This document shows positions 37,302-45,812 of a stretch of DNA of 64,000 bases, one piece after another. This DNA comes from Woeseiaceae bacterium (lineage in GTDB: Bacteria; Pseudomonadota; Gammaproteobacteria; Steroidobacterales; Woeseiaceae). The DNA lies in assembly GCA_028280615.1 (NCBI GenBank), contig JANQLK010000033.1, forward strand, positions 1-64,000. The letters are read 5' to 3'. Under the pieces are notes generated by a model. That model searched no databases. It had not been told where the DNA came from and worked only from the letters and a program-made list of their open reading frames with translations. A program made the position numbers and the translations under genes. Position 1 is the first letter of the stretch, and each line of letters begins with the position of its first letter.

Positions 37302-37790
37302 ATGTTGCAAGTAACCGCCGCCTGCTCAGGATTGCTGTTCGCGCTGCTGTTGTCGTGCGCATACGCCGACGAACGCGCACCGGTTCGTGCCGTGCCCGAG
37401 AGCGGCGAGTCCGGCGGAGAGGAGCAGGCGACCGTGGTCGAGTCGACGGATCCCACCGACTGGCGCCTCGGCAATCTCGATCGAGTCGAAATCGGCGCCT
37501 ACTCGACCAACTATGTCTCGTCGCTCGACGACGACTATCTGCTCAAGTCGTCGGTGTTGACGAGAAACTACAAGTCACGCGCGCTTTCGCTCGTCACGTT
37601 CGCGGAGCTCGGAAAGTCGCGGCTGTTTCTCGGCGTGAACTCGGAGGGGCTGCTGGGCTTTCACCTCATCGCGCGCCCCGCGCCCTCGCGGGATGCGGCG
37701 GTCGAATTCGTGCGCATGCCGTACCTCGAGGTACGTGACGCCGACGTCCCGGACGACGACGAAGCGACTAGCCGGGCGTTCAAAAAGTAA
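37302..37790 (+). CDS. secreted hypothetical protein
   Basis: 162 residues from ATG 37302, preceded by AAGGGAG. A signal peptide is seen at about 1-23 (ending CAYAD). The mature part starts with an acidic linker (about 25-50), then a compact beta-rich domain with WRLGNLDRVEIGAYSTNYVS and LVTFAELGKSRLFLGVNSEGLLGFHL. It ends with an acidic tail and Lys-Lys. No family recognised. The stop codon lies 9 bases before the left arm of a miniature repeat. Confidence 0.6.
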   Translation: MLQVTAACSGLLFALLLSCAYADERAPVRAVPESGESGGEEQATVVESTDPTDWRLGNLDRVEIGAYSTNYVSSLDDDYLLKSSVLTRNYKSRALSLVTFAELGKSRLFLGVNSEGLLGFHLIARPAPSRDAAVEFVRMPYLEVRDADVPDDDEATSRAFKK

Positions 37791-37798
37791 GGACACCG

Positions 37799-38065
37799 GA
37801 ACCTATCTCAAACCAGATCGTGACCGCGTTGCGGTGCGATTGGCCGCGAGGCAAGGCGCGAGGAGCGCCGTTTGGTGACTCCAAATAAGCGACGAGCAAC
37901 GCCGCATCGCGGCCAATCGCGCCGCAACCCTTCGGGCCGGTGGCTATTTTTCCGCAATCCCGCGTTGCCGCTGGCTGATGTAGCGGTGCTACACGGCGCT
38001 CGCGGCGCCTTGGCTTGCGAAAAAATAGCGGCCGGCGCGGTCACGATCTGGTTTGAGATAGGTTC
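37799..38065. repeat. 267-bp MITE-like element with 30-bp perfect terminal inverted repeats and nested hairpins
   Basis: Perfect 30-bp terminal repeats at 37799-37828 (starts GAACCTATCTC) and 38036-38065 (ends GAGATAGGTTC). Inside are two long stem arms: 37828-37849 with 37907-37928 (21 of 22 pairs) and 37936-37957 with 38015-38036 (19 of 22 pairs). Each is tipped by small hairpins (GGCGC/GCGCC at 37855-37869; TGTAGC/GCTACA at 37979-37993). The single strand would fold into a three-way junction. No coding sequence and no obvious target duplication. It fills the gap between two convergent genes and touches the stop codon of the right one. Confidence 0.8.
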
Positions 38066-39411
38066 TAGATCGTCGCGTCGAGCTCGATCGGACTGCCGTC
38101 GAAAAAACGTGAATAGCGCAGCGGCTCGAGATCGACGCCGGTTTCCTTACCGCTTATCAGCGCCGCGATGACCTTGCCCGCACCGGGACCGATACCGAAA
38201 CCATGGCCGCTGAATCCGGTCGCCACGTAGAAGCCCGGGTAGTCGTCGAATCCGTCGATGACCGGAATGACGTCCGGCGTCGACTCGATGATGCCGGCCC
38301 AGGCCTCGCTGAATGCGACATCGGCCAGGGCCGGAAACAGCTCGCCCAAGTCCCGGCGCAGCGCCTTGAGCGAGCGTCTGCCGGGCTCGGGATTGAGGAC
38401 GCGGGTTTGTTCGAAAGGTGAAACTTCATCCATCGACCAGCGGCGCGGCGCCAGCAGCTCCTCGAAGAACGGCTTGCCGAACGACAGCTTGACGATGTCC
38501 CGCTGCTCGATGACCGCGGGCAGAAATTTCAGAAACCAGCGGAACGAGGACGGTGTCACGGGGTGATCGAGTATCGCGCCGGGCGCCACCGTGTAGCCCC
38601 CATCCTGGCGCTTGCGGATGCCTATGCGGGCATCGAAGACGTTGCCGTCGAGAATGTCGGCGGCCGGCGCCGTTCGCGCCACCGTGCCGCGCACCTTGAG
38701 CTGCGGCAGCGGGACGTCGAGCGAACGGCAGAAGGTCGAGGTCCACGCGCCAGCCGCGCAGAGCACGCTGCCCGCTCGTATCCGGCCATGCTCGGTGACG
38801 ACGCCGGCGACCCGGCCGGCCTCGATGTCGAGCCCGCGCACGGCGCAGCCGGTCAGGACCTCTGCGCCGGCCGACGCCGCCGCCCGCGCAATGGCCGGTG
38901 CCGCCAGATGCGGCTCCGCACGGCCGTCGCTCGGCGTCAGAAGCCCGCCCGCCCAGTTCGCCGCGCTGCCGGGAACCTGTTGCCGGACTTCTTGAGCGCC
39001 CAGGAGCCGGGTGTCCAGGCCGAACTCCTTCGCCGTGTTCAGCCAGCGCTCGAAACTCGCCAGCTCTCGTTGGTCGGCCGCGGCAAACAGGCAGCCGCCT
39101 TCGGCGAAGCCCACGTCCGCGCCGATGTCCCGGGCCAGGTCACGCCATATGGCCATGCTCTCGATCATGATCGGCAGCTCACGAACGTCGCGGCCCTGCT
39201 TGCGCACCCAGCCCCAGTTGCGGCCCGACTGCTCGCCGGCGATGTGGCCCTTCTCGCAGAGCACGACGCTCACGCCCTCCCTCGCGAGAAACCAGGCCGT
39301 CGAAACGCCGACGATGCCACCGCCGATCACGACGACGTCAGCCGCCCCCGGAATGCTGTCCGGGCTCTCCACGGGGCGCTCCCAGGTCGCTTTGACGATG
39401 TTCTCGGGCAC
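38065..39411 (-). CDS. DadA-like FAD-dependent oxidoreductase
   Basis: 448 residues from GTG 39411, which has AAAGGA upstream. The DAO-type FAD fold is ADVVVIGGGIVGVSTAWFL, with EQSGRNWGWVRKQGRD next to it, a typical flavin-binding stretch in the DadA/glycine oxidase group (PF01266). The C-terminal region has GIIESTPDVIPVIDGFDDYPGFYVATGFSGHGFGIGPGAGK in parts, the second FAD-contacting motif. Expected to oxidise a D-amino acid or secondary amine. No membrane helix. Its stop codon overlaps the miniature repeat by one base. Confidence 0.85.
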   Translation of the reverse strand: MPENIVKATWERPVESPDSIPGAADVVVIGGGIVGVSTAWFLAREGVSVVLCEKGHIAGEQSGRNWGWVRKQGRDVRELPIMIESMAIWRDLARDIGADVGFAEGGCLFAAADQRELASFERWLNTAKEFGLDTRLLGAQEVRQQVPGSAANWAGGLLTPSDGRAEPHLAAPAIARAAASAGAEVLTGCAVRGLDIEAGRVAGVVTEHGRIRAGSVLCAAGAWTSTFCRSLDVPLPQLKVRGTVARTAPAADILDGNVFDARIGIRKRQDGGYTVAPGAILDHPVTPSSFRWFLKFLPAVIEQRDIVKLSFGKPFFEELLAPRRWSMDEVSPFEQTRVLNPEPGRRSLKALRRDLGELFPALADVAFSEAWAGIIESTPDVIPVIDGFDDYPGFYVATGFSGHGFGIGPGAGKVIAALISGKETGVDLEPLRYSRFFDGSPIELDATI

Positions 39412-39503
39412 GCGTGTCGTCCTTTCTTTGCACGTCGCTCTGGCGGCCTCACGGCTCGCCTGCGTGATAATATCAGCGCCGGCCCAAAACGGACGGTCGG
39501 CTG

Positions 39504-40454
39504 GTGAGACATCGCAAGACACCGCTCTTTGCTGCGGCGGCCATCGCGCTGGTCGTGAGCTGCGCGGCTGCACCGCCGATCGGCGAGGAATTCGCAAGCC
39601 GCGCCGCCGAATTCGAGACAATCGTCGAACTGCCGTTCGTGACCAACCGGGCAATAGAGATCAACTGGCGCAACGAGCGCCACTACGGCAATGAAATCGG
39701 CGGGCTGTCGGGCGGCCGCTGCACCGTCGGCCTCGACGCGGACGAGGACGGCGAGGGCAAGCTGATCGGCACCGAAGGCAGCACCGTGCTTGAAACCGTC
39801 GCCTCGCTCGACGCCGACCGCGATGCCGGCATCATCGTGTATTTTCACGGCTACTACGAGGACTTCCAACGCAGCTGCCGCCGCGCGGCGACCTTCAAGC
39901 GACGCCTCGCGCTCGACGGCGGCTTCCTGCTGTTTTCGTGGCCGGCCAATTCGACGCCGCTGACCTACGGTGACGACGTCGCCGACCTCGAGGCCAGCAC
40001 GCCCGTGTTCCTGGAATTCCTGAACGAGCTCGGCCGCCGGCACGGCGCGGGAAACATCAGTATCGTCGGCCACAGCCTCGGTACGCGAGGCCTCGTCGGC
40101 GCCTTGCGCGAATGGCCGGAGGGTGAAGGCCGGTTTCGTAACCTCGTCCTGATCGCCGCCGACATCGACCGCCAGCGGTTTGTCGACGCCGTGCCGATCC
40201 TCAAAGACCGGATAGAAGAGATCACCGTGCTCGTGTCGGACCGGGACCTGGCGCTCAGGATTTCGGAGACCGTCAATGATGCGCCGCGGCTCGGTCAGTC
40301 GGACGGCGTCGTCATCGACGAGGTGACGTTCTTCGACGTCACCGACATTGCCGACCAACACCTGACCGGACACATCTATCACCTGCGCAATGACGGCGTC
40401 GTCGACATCATCCGCCGGGCGCTCTCGGCGTCGGACGAGGCCGGAGGACCGTGA
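39504..40454 (+). CDS. alpha/beta hydrolase, DUF900 family
   Basis: 316 residues from GTG 39504. The signal region is hydrophobic (FAAAAIALVVSCAAAPP), with a Cys that could be a lipobox-like site. VYFHGYYEDFQRSCRRAATFKRR and FSWPANSTPLTYGDD match DUF900/COG4782, and the nucleophile elbow is IVGHSLGTRGLVGAL. Asp and His candidates lie near ADIDR and at the end near LTGHIYH. Expected to be a lipase or esterase-like enzyme in the periplasm. It overlaps the next gene by 4 bases. Confidence 0.82.
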   Translation: MRHRKTPLFAAAAIALVVSCAAAPPIGEEFASRAAEFETIVELPFVTNRAIEINWRNERHYGNEIGGLSGGRCTVGLDADEDGEGKLIGTEGSTVLETVASLDADRDAGIIVYFHGYYEDFQRSCRRAATFKRRLALDGGFLLFSWPANSTPLTYGDDVADLEASTPVFLEFLNELGRRHGAGNISIVGHSLGTRGLVGALREWPEGEGRFRNLVLIAADIDRQRFVDAVPILKDRIEEITVLVSDRDLALRISETVNDAPRLGQSDGVVIDEVTFFDVTDIADQHLTGHIYHLRNDGVVDIIRRALSASDEAGGP

Positions 40455-41020
40455 ACGACCGGGCCCGGCGCAAGATTGAGCCCGAGATGATGGTCGGCGT
40501 GTCTGCCGTCTTCATTGGCGTTTGCGCACTCGTCGTCTCGCTTTACGAAGCGAATATCATGCGCGCCGAGCAGCGCGCGAGCGTCTTGCCGCTCGTGGAA
40601 CTCAGTCGTTCCTTCTTCGTTGCCGAAGAGCGGCCGACGGCGGACTGGCGCCTGGAGCTGCACGCCGAGAACGTCGGTATCGGCCCTGCCACGGTCCGGG
40701 ACTTCCGGGTGACCGTCGACGGGCAGCCGCACCGCACCTGGGGTTCGGCGCTGGGCGCACTACTGAAGCTGGACGCCGACGTGAGCTACGGTCAGTCGAC
40801 GATCAACGGCCGCACACTCCCGGCCGGCCGGCTCGTCACAATGTTCAGCCTGCGCGACCGGGAACTCGCGGCCGACGTGGTCGCCGAGTTCGGACGGCTC
40901 GAGTACGAAGCCTGTTTCTGCTCGGTCTTCGACGAGTGCTGGACGACGACGTACTCGCGGTTCGGCGTCGCCGACCCGGTCGAGGCATGCGCGCCGAACG
41001 AGTCCTCGTTCCTCGAGTAG
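40451..41020 (+). CDS. membrane-anchored hypothetical protein
   Basis: 189 residues from GTG 40451. One hydrophobic helix near the N-terminus (MMVGVSAVFIGVCALVVSLY, about 13-32) is followed by a beta-rich soluble domain with VLPLVELSRSFFV and LELHAENVGIGPATVRDFRVTVDG, similar to CARDB-like or DUF-type domains downstream of a single TM. Four Cys cluster near the C-terminus (CFCSVFDEC and CAPNE). No known family. Translationally coupled to the DUF900 hydrolase gene. Confidence 0.6.
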   Translation: MNDRARRKIEPEMMVGVSAVFIGVCALVVSLYEANIMRAEQRASVLPLVELSRSFFVAEERPTADWRLELHAENVGIGPATVRDFRVTVDGQPHRTWGSALGALLKLDADVSYGQSTINGRTLPAGRLVTMFSLRDRELAADVVAEFGRLEYEACFCSVFDECWTTTYSRFGVADPVEACAPNESSFLE

Positions 41021-41060
41021 CGCGACGAATCGCGCTGGCTGCCGCCTGAACGAGAACGGA

Positions 41061-41085
41061 CGCGCACTCCCCAAGGGTGTGCGCG
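41061..41085. terminator. strong hairpin between convergent genes
   Basis: An 11-base arm (CGCGCACTCCC) pairs with GGGTGTGCGCG at 41075-41085, with one T-T mismatch and a 3-base loop, between the stop of the preceding gene (41020) and the convergent bactofilin stop (41116). No T-run follows on either strand. Confidence 0.5.
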
Positions 41086-41115
41086 GCCGTCTATCTCGCG
41101 TACAGGTGGCAGGTA

Positions 41116-41592
41116 TTACTTCGCGGGCTTGTGCATTTCGATGGAGCCGTTGAACGTCGCTCCGTCATCGATGCCGACGGTCGGCGCGGCGATGTTGCCC
41201 GTAACCGAGCCGCCCTTGCGGACCTTCACGCTGACCGACGCGCGCAGGTCGCCTTCGACCGTACCCTCGATGATGATCTTCGTCGCATTGACGTCGGCGA
41301 TGATCCTGCCCTTGGGCTTCAGCAGCAGGCTGCACTTGCCCTGGTTGATCGTGCCCTCGACCGTGCCTTCGAGAATCAGGTCCTCGTCCGCCGACAGTTC
41401 GCCCTTGAAGTGGAGCGTTTCGCCGATGACGGACACGGGCTGCTGCCCCGCGGCCTGGGACTGGGCCGGGTTGCCCGAACGAACCGACTCCGGCACGTCC
41501 TTGAACGGCACGACTTGCGAATCGGTGTGCTTGTCGTTGCCGAAATTCGGCGTCCTCATCGTCTGCGTGTCGCTCTTCCTGGACTCGTTCAT
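41116..41592 (-). CDS. bactofilin family protein
   Basis: 158 residues from ATG 41592, chosen because AGGGAGC and AAGGA lie just upstream; an in-frame ATG at 41619 would add nine residues. An unstructured N-terminal tail (about 1-52) precedes the bactofilin domain (PF04519): SVIGETLHFKGELSADEDLILEGTVEGTI, then repeats of about 17-20 residues (GRIIADVNATKIIIEGTVEGDL, GGSVTGNIAAPTVGIDDGATFNGSI). Bactofilins polymerise into filaments that scaffold cell-shape or envelope enzymes. It is the second of two tandem bactofilin genes. Confidence 0.92.
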   Translation of the reverse strand: MNESRKSDTQTMRTPNFGNDKHTDSQVVPFKDVPESVRSGNPAQSQAAGQQPVSVIGETLHFKGELSADEDLILEGTVEGTINQGKCSLLLKPKGRIIADVNATKIIIEGTVEGDLRASVSVKVRKGGSVTGNIAAPTVGIDDGATFNGSIEMHKPAK

Positions 41593-41621
41593 TTCCTTGC
41601 TCCCTTTGCGCCCCAGCATGA

Positions 41622-42104
41622 CTAGGCCGCTCCCGCCGACTGGCTCTTGGAACCGGCGGCGTTGTTGGAGTCGTTGGACGCTTCACCGTGCTCCGGCTGC
41701 GCGCTCTTGGGCTTCTCGGCCGCCGACTTCCTGTCGGAGGGTCCGGACGCGGACTTTGCGCTGCCGGTCATGTCGATGCTGCCGTTGAAGGTGGAGCCCT
41801 CGTGCAGCGTGACGGTTGGGCTGACGATATTGCCCGCAACGTTGGCCGTTGCCTTGACGACGACTCCCTTGCGGCCCTCGAGGTCGCCGTCGACGGTGCC
41901 CTCGACGGTAATGTTCTCGGCCTTGAGGTTTGCCTTAACCTTGCCCTGCTTGCCGACCGTCAGGTTCGACGTATGCTTGACCTTGCCCTCGACCTGGCCC
42001 TCGATGACGAGATCCTCGTTGGCCGACAGATCGCCTTTGAATTTCAGCGTCGGTCCAAGAATGGATACCTGCCGCTTGTCTCCCAAATCGTTCGGATTGT
42101 CCAT
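41622..42104 (-). CDS. bactofilin family protein
   Basis: 160 residues. The bactofilin domain comes almost at once (SILGPTLKFKGDLSANEDLVIEGQVEG) with repeats of about 17 residues to about residue 112 (VEGTVDGDLEGRKGVV, GNIVSPTVTLHEGSTFNGSI). A Ser/Lys/Ala-rich disordered tail follows. It differs from the downstream copy in having its tail at the C-terminus rather than the N-terminus. The two genes are 29 bases apart and likely co-transcribed; their products may co-polymerise. Confidence 0.92.
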   Translation of the reverse strand: MDNPNDLGDKRQVSILGPTLKFKGDLSANEDLVIEGQVEGKVKHTSNLTVGKQGKVKANLKAENITVEGTVDGDLEGRKGVVVKATANVAGNIVSPTVTLHEGSTFNGSIDMTGSAKSASGPSDRKSAAEKPKSAQPEHGEASNDSNNAAGSKSQSAGAA

Positions 42105-42527
42105 GTCACGCTCCTTGAGTCCGGTTCCACCTGTACCTGCGAGGAATCAGTATGTGAGGCCACCTTACCGATTGCCGTGACGGGAATCACAGATGAAAAC
42201 AGGCGCCCCCGTTCCCCGGGCATTAGGCGCTCGCCGGCTCGCGAGATCCACGGTGGTTTTTGAGATCGGAATCAACGAGATGCGCCCGGTATCGAGGCCC
42301 GAATGTCTTGGACAGGCAATTTGATCGATGCGCATTTTTTTGCTGAAATCTGGGCGTAACCGAGCCCGGGAAACACGCCAGCGCGCGACAACATCTTGAC
42401 CTGCGTGTGTCCGGGCGCCGCCCGATTCCCGGACTTTGCCTGTCGACGCAGCCCACGTGGCAACGAGACAGTTGCTTGCGGTATCGTTCGCCGCTCTGTG
42501 GTCCACTCACGAAGAGGTACAGACGCC
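42105..42527. other. 423-bp intergenic region between divergent bactofilin and sulfatase genes
   Basis: No convincing gene is seen. The region has a short poly-T run (42345-42351) and several scattered dyads, but no clear -35/-10 pair for either flanking gene. AGAGG at about 42511-42515 is the likely ribosome binding site of the sulfatase gene, with a rather long spacer. Confidence 0.4.
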
Positions 42528-44099
42528 ATGCAAACCCCGAACCTAAGCAAGGCACTCAGAGCGACCGCCGGAGCGTTGTTCCTGCTGGCTTCCGCGATCG
42601 CGAGCGGGCAGGACAAACCGAATATCCTCGTCGTCTGGGGCGACGACATTGGCCAGTCCAATGTTTCGTACTACACGCGCGGCATGATGGGTTACCGCAC
42701 CCCCAACATCGACCGGATCGCGAACGAGGGCATGGCCTTCACCGACTATTACGGCGAACAGTCCTGCACGGCCGGACGCTCGTCGTTCATCACCGGGCAG
42801 AGCGCCTACCGCACGGGTCTTTCCAAGGTCGGGCTGCCCGGCGCCGAACTGGGCCTCTCCGAGAAGGACGCCACGATCGCGGCGTTGCTGAAGGCCCAGG
42901 GATACGCGACCGGGCAATTCGGCAAGAACCACCTGGGCGACCGCGACGAGCATCTGCCGACCAACCACGGCTTCGACGAGTTTCTGGGTAACCTGTATCA
43001 CCTGAATGCCGAGGAAGAGCCCGAGAACGAGGACTACCCGGGCGACCTCGTGCTCGCGGACGGCCAGACCTTCCGCGACAAGTTCGGGCCCCGCGGCGTG
43101 ATCCGCTCGTACGCCGACGGCCGGATCGAAGACACGGGCCCGCTGACCAAGAAACGCATGGAGACGATCGATGACGAGACCGTTGCGGCGGCCCTCGACT
43201 TCATCGACCGCAAGGAGCGCGACGGCGAACCCTGGTTCGTGTGGTGGAACGGCACGCGCATGCACTTCCGAACCCACGTCAAGGACGAGCTGCGCGGCAT
43301 CTCGGGCCAGGATGAGTACTCGGACGGCATGGTTGAACACGACATGCACATCGGCCAGTTCCTCGACAAGCTCGACGAACTCGGCATCGCCGACAGCACG
43401 ATCGTCTTCTACTCGACCGACAACGGGCCGCACTACAACACCTGGCCCGACGCGGCGGCGACGCCGTTCCGCGGCGAGAAAAACACGAACTGGGAAGGCG
43501 GCTGGCGCGTGCCGGCCATGGTTCGCTGGCCGGGCAGGATCGAGGCGGGTTCGGTCACGAACGAAATCGTGCATCACATGGACTGGCTGCCGACCTTCCT
43601 GGCCGTCGCGGGCAGGCCGAACATCAAGGACGAACTCGAGTCCGGCAGGGTCCGTGCGATCGAGCGCCGCTACAAGAATCATCTCGACGGCTACAATATC
43701 CTGCCGCTCTTGACGGGGGAGACCGACGCGAGTCCAAGGCACGAGATCTTCTACTTCTCGGATGACGGCGACCTGACGGCGCTGCGTTTCGACGACTGGA
43801 AGCTGATTTTCATGGAGCAGCGCATCGAGGCGACTCTGCAGGCCTGGGCCGAGCCTTTCGTGCCGCTCCGGGTGCCCCTCATCTTCAACCTGCGCCGCGA
43901 TCCCTACGAGCGGTCCCAGGAGACGTCGAACACCTACTACGATTGGCTGATCGACCGCGCCTTCCTGCTCGTGCCGGCGCAGGCCTACGTCGCGGGCTTC
44001 CTCGAGACCTTCCGCGAGTTCCCGCCGCGACAGAAGGCCGCGAGTTTCAGCCTCGACCAGGTCATGGAGCAGCTGTCGGAACCCGCAGGCGCAAGGTAG
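42528..44099 (+). CDS. arylsulfatase (type I sulfatase)
   Basis: 523 residues from ATG 42528, with a signal peptide (about 1-27, ending IASGQ). The sulfatase start is KPNILVVWGDDIGQSNVSYY, with the metal-binding Asp pair. The formylglycine motif is C80-T-A-G-R84 in SCTAGRSSFITGQSAYRTG; it has Ala instead of Pro, as in a known subgroup of arylsulfatases. FGKNHLGDRDE gives the conserved Lys and His, and YSTDNGPHYNTWPD the metal-binding Asp-Asn. No sulfatase-maturing enzyme gene is seen nearby. Expected to cleave a sulfate ester in the periplasm or outside. Confidence 0.92.
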   Translation: MQTPNLSKALRATAGALFLLASAIASGQDKPNILVVWGDDIGQSNVSYYTRGMMGYRTPNIDRIANEGMAFTDYYGEQSCTAGRSSFITGQSAYRTGLSKVGLPGAELGLSEKDATIAALLKAQGYATGQFGKNHLGDRDEHLPTNHGFDEFLGNLYHLNAEEEPENEDYPGDLVLADGQTFRDKFGPRGVIRSYADGRIEDTGPLTKKRMETIDDETVAAALDFIDRKERDGEPWFVWWNGTRMHFRTHVKDELRGISGQDEYSDGMVEHDMHIGQFLDKLDELGIADSTIVFYSTDNGPHYNTWPDAAATPFRGEKNTNWEGGWRVPAMVRWPGRIEAGSVTNEIVHHMDWLPTFLAVAGRPNIKDELESGRVRAIERRYKNHLDGYNILPLLTGETDASPRHEIFYFSDDGDLTALRFDDWKLIFMEQRIEATLQAWAEPFVPLRVPLIFNLRRDPYERSQETSNTYYDWLIDRAFLLVPAQAYVAGFLETFREFPPRQKAASFSLDQVMEQLSEPAGAR

Positions 44100-44126
44100 C
44101 CGCGTGCCGGAGGGGAAAACTGAGCC

Positions 44127-44576
44127 GTGGCGAACCCCAAGTTCGGCAAACTCATACGCCACATCAACTGGTACCCGCCGTTTTTGGGCGCCGGCATCCG
44201 GGTCGCATCGTTTCGCGACGACTTCACGCGCTTCGAGGTTCAGCTAAAGAAGCGCTGGTACAACCGCAACCTGTTCGGCACGCACTTTGGCGGCTCTCTG
44301 TACATGATGTGCGACCCGTTTTTCGTCTTCATCGTCACGATGAACTTAGGAAGCGGCTACATCGTCTGGGACAAGAGCGCGAGCATTCAATTCCTGCGGC
44401 CGGCCAGGGGCACGATCACGGGCGTCTTCGAGATCAGCAAGGGGCGGCTCGAGGAGGTTCGCGCCGACGTCGATGCGCGCGGCAAGAACACCTACCATTT
44501 CGAGGCGGAGCTTACCGATGAGGCGGGCGAAGTCGTCGCACGCGCAACGAAGGAAGTCTACGTGCGGGTCAAGTAG
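44127..44576 (+). CDS. DUF4442 (hotdog-fold thioesterase-like) protein
   Basis: 149 residues from GTG 44127, 27 bases after the sulfatase gene. The sequence matches the DUF4442 family (PF14539): NWYPPFLGAGIRVASFRDDFTRFEVQLKKRWYNRNLFGTHFGGSL (in parts) and DPFFVFIVTMNLG, then WDKSASIQFLRPARG. The fold is a hotdog like that of acyl-CoA thioesterases, and the FGGSLY stretch lies where the catalytic residue sits in related enzymes. Likely cytoplasmic. Function unproven. Confidence 0.85.
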   Translation: MANPKFGKLIRHINWYPPFLGAGIRVASFRDDFTRFEVQLKKRWYNRNLFGTHFGGSLYMMCDPFFVFIVTMNLGSGYIVWDKSASIQFLRPARGTITGVFEISKGRLEEVRADVDARGKNTYHFEAELTDEAGEVVARATKEVYVRVK

Positions 44577-44590
44577 GCCCGGGCCGGAAC

Positions 44591-45604
44591 CTACCGCTCC
44601 GCCGGCGCGAAGATCACTTTCCAGTCGTCCGCCATACTCACGACCGCCCAGCCGCGATCGGCGGCTTCTTTCAGGCCTCGATCGAGCCGGCCAATATGCG
44701 AGTCGCGATCGTAGGCCCACTCCCGCTCGCCATCGGTATGGTGGATCAACAAGCCAAAACGTGGCCCTTCACCTGCCGTCGTCCATTCCAGCATCTCGAA
44801 GTCGCCGTCGGAGTTGCCGAAGGCCATGATCGGACGGCGGCCGATGTGCTGGTTGATGCCGACCGGTTTACCTTCCTTGTCGTCGATGAAGTTGAGCTCG
44901 GGGAGGCGCATCAGCACCGGGCCTCCTTCGCGTACCTCGTAACGCGTGTCGATGCTGCTGCCGACCACTTGCTCGGGTGGGATGCCGTAGACAGACTCTG
45001 TCCAGGGCCGCATGAACTCGATTCCGCCACCGGAGACGATGTAGGTTCTAAAGCCGCTCGCGCGCAGGTAGGCCAGCAGTTCGAGCATCGGCTGATAGAC
45101 CATCTCCGTGTAGCGCCGACCCGTGTCCGGGTGCCTGGCGGACTCCAGCCAGTCGACCACGCTGGCCGCAAACTCCTCGGTGCTCATTCCCGCATGCGTT
45201 GCCATCGCCAACTCCAGCAGGGACCTCGTGCCACCGGACAGTGCGCCGGCGTAATCGCCTTTCAGCACCGACGCGAACGGCTCACGGTCCTGCCACCCCG
45301 GATTCTTCGGCGCGAGCGCTTCGATACGATCGAAGACATACATGGCCTGGAAGTACACCGGCTGCTCGGCCCAGAGCGTGCCGTCGTTGTCGAACACGGC
45401 AATGCGTTCCGGCTCGGGAACGAAATCCGGCGAGCCCGGGTCGGTGACGCGTTCGACGAAGTCGACGATGGCCTTCCTCGGACCCGTGTCGTTCCACGAT
45501 GGCATGGAATCGGCCCGGGCGCTGTCGAGCGGACAGGCAAGCACCAGCAAGGCGACCGGCAGGAGGGCTGATCTCGTGCGCAGACAAAAGGCGCGCATGG
45601 TCAT
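44591..45604 (-). CDS. secreted HAD family hydrolase (phosphoserine phosphatase-like)
   Basis: 337 residues from ATG 45604, with a signal peptide (about 1-30, ending ARAD). HAD motif I is AVFDNDGTLWAEQ (nucleophile Asp), motif II is YIVSGGGIEFMRP (Ser), and motif III/IV is GEPV-like IGRRPIMAFGNSDGDFEML with the two metal-binding Asp. This fits the haloacid dehalogenase subgroup with a cap after motif I. The signal peptide points to the periplasm. GGAAG lies upstream of the start. The gene is convergent with DUF4442. Confidence 0.85.
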   Translation of the reverse strand: MTMRAFCLRTRSALLPVALLVLACPLDSARADSMPSWNDTGPRKAIVDFVERVTDPGSPDFVPEPERIAVFDNDGTLWAEQPVYFQAMYVFDRIEALAPKNPGWQDREPFASVLKGDYAGALSGGTRSLLELAMATHAGMSTEEFAASVVDWLESARHPDTGRRYTEMVYQPMLELLAYLRASGFRTYIVSGGGIEFMRPWTESVYGIPPEQVVGSSIDTRYEVREGGPVLMRLPELNFIDDKEGKPVGINQHIGRRPIMAFGNSDGDFEMLEWTTAGEGPRFGLLIHHTDGEREWAYDRDSHIGRLDRGLKEAADRGWAVVSMADDWKVIFAPAER

Positions 45605-45812
45605 CTGGCTTCCATTGTGAGCGAAGGCTCTGGTTTTCGAAGAGCCGCGGGAACAGCGTATTCGGCGCAACACGAGCGGCATCCGGTGTCACGCGCAGAG
45701 AGTGTACCGAGGTCAACGACTGCGTTCGAGCCTGTCACCGGAGCACCGCGGGCGAGCGAAGTGAAGCAGCCGTTCAAAGACGTTTCCGCGGTAACGCGAA
45801 TTGCCCTTCGCT

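Noticed and set aside
45605..45812. 208-bp gap between the HAD gene and the lipoprotein gene
   Set aside because: No gene, strong hairpin or clear promoter could be supported.
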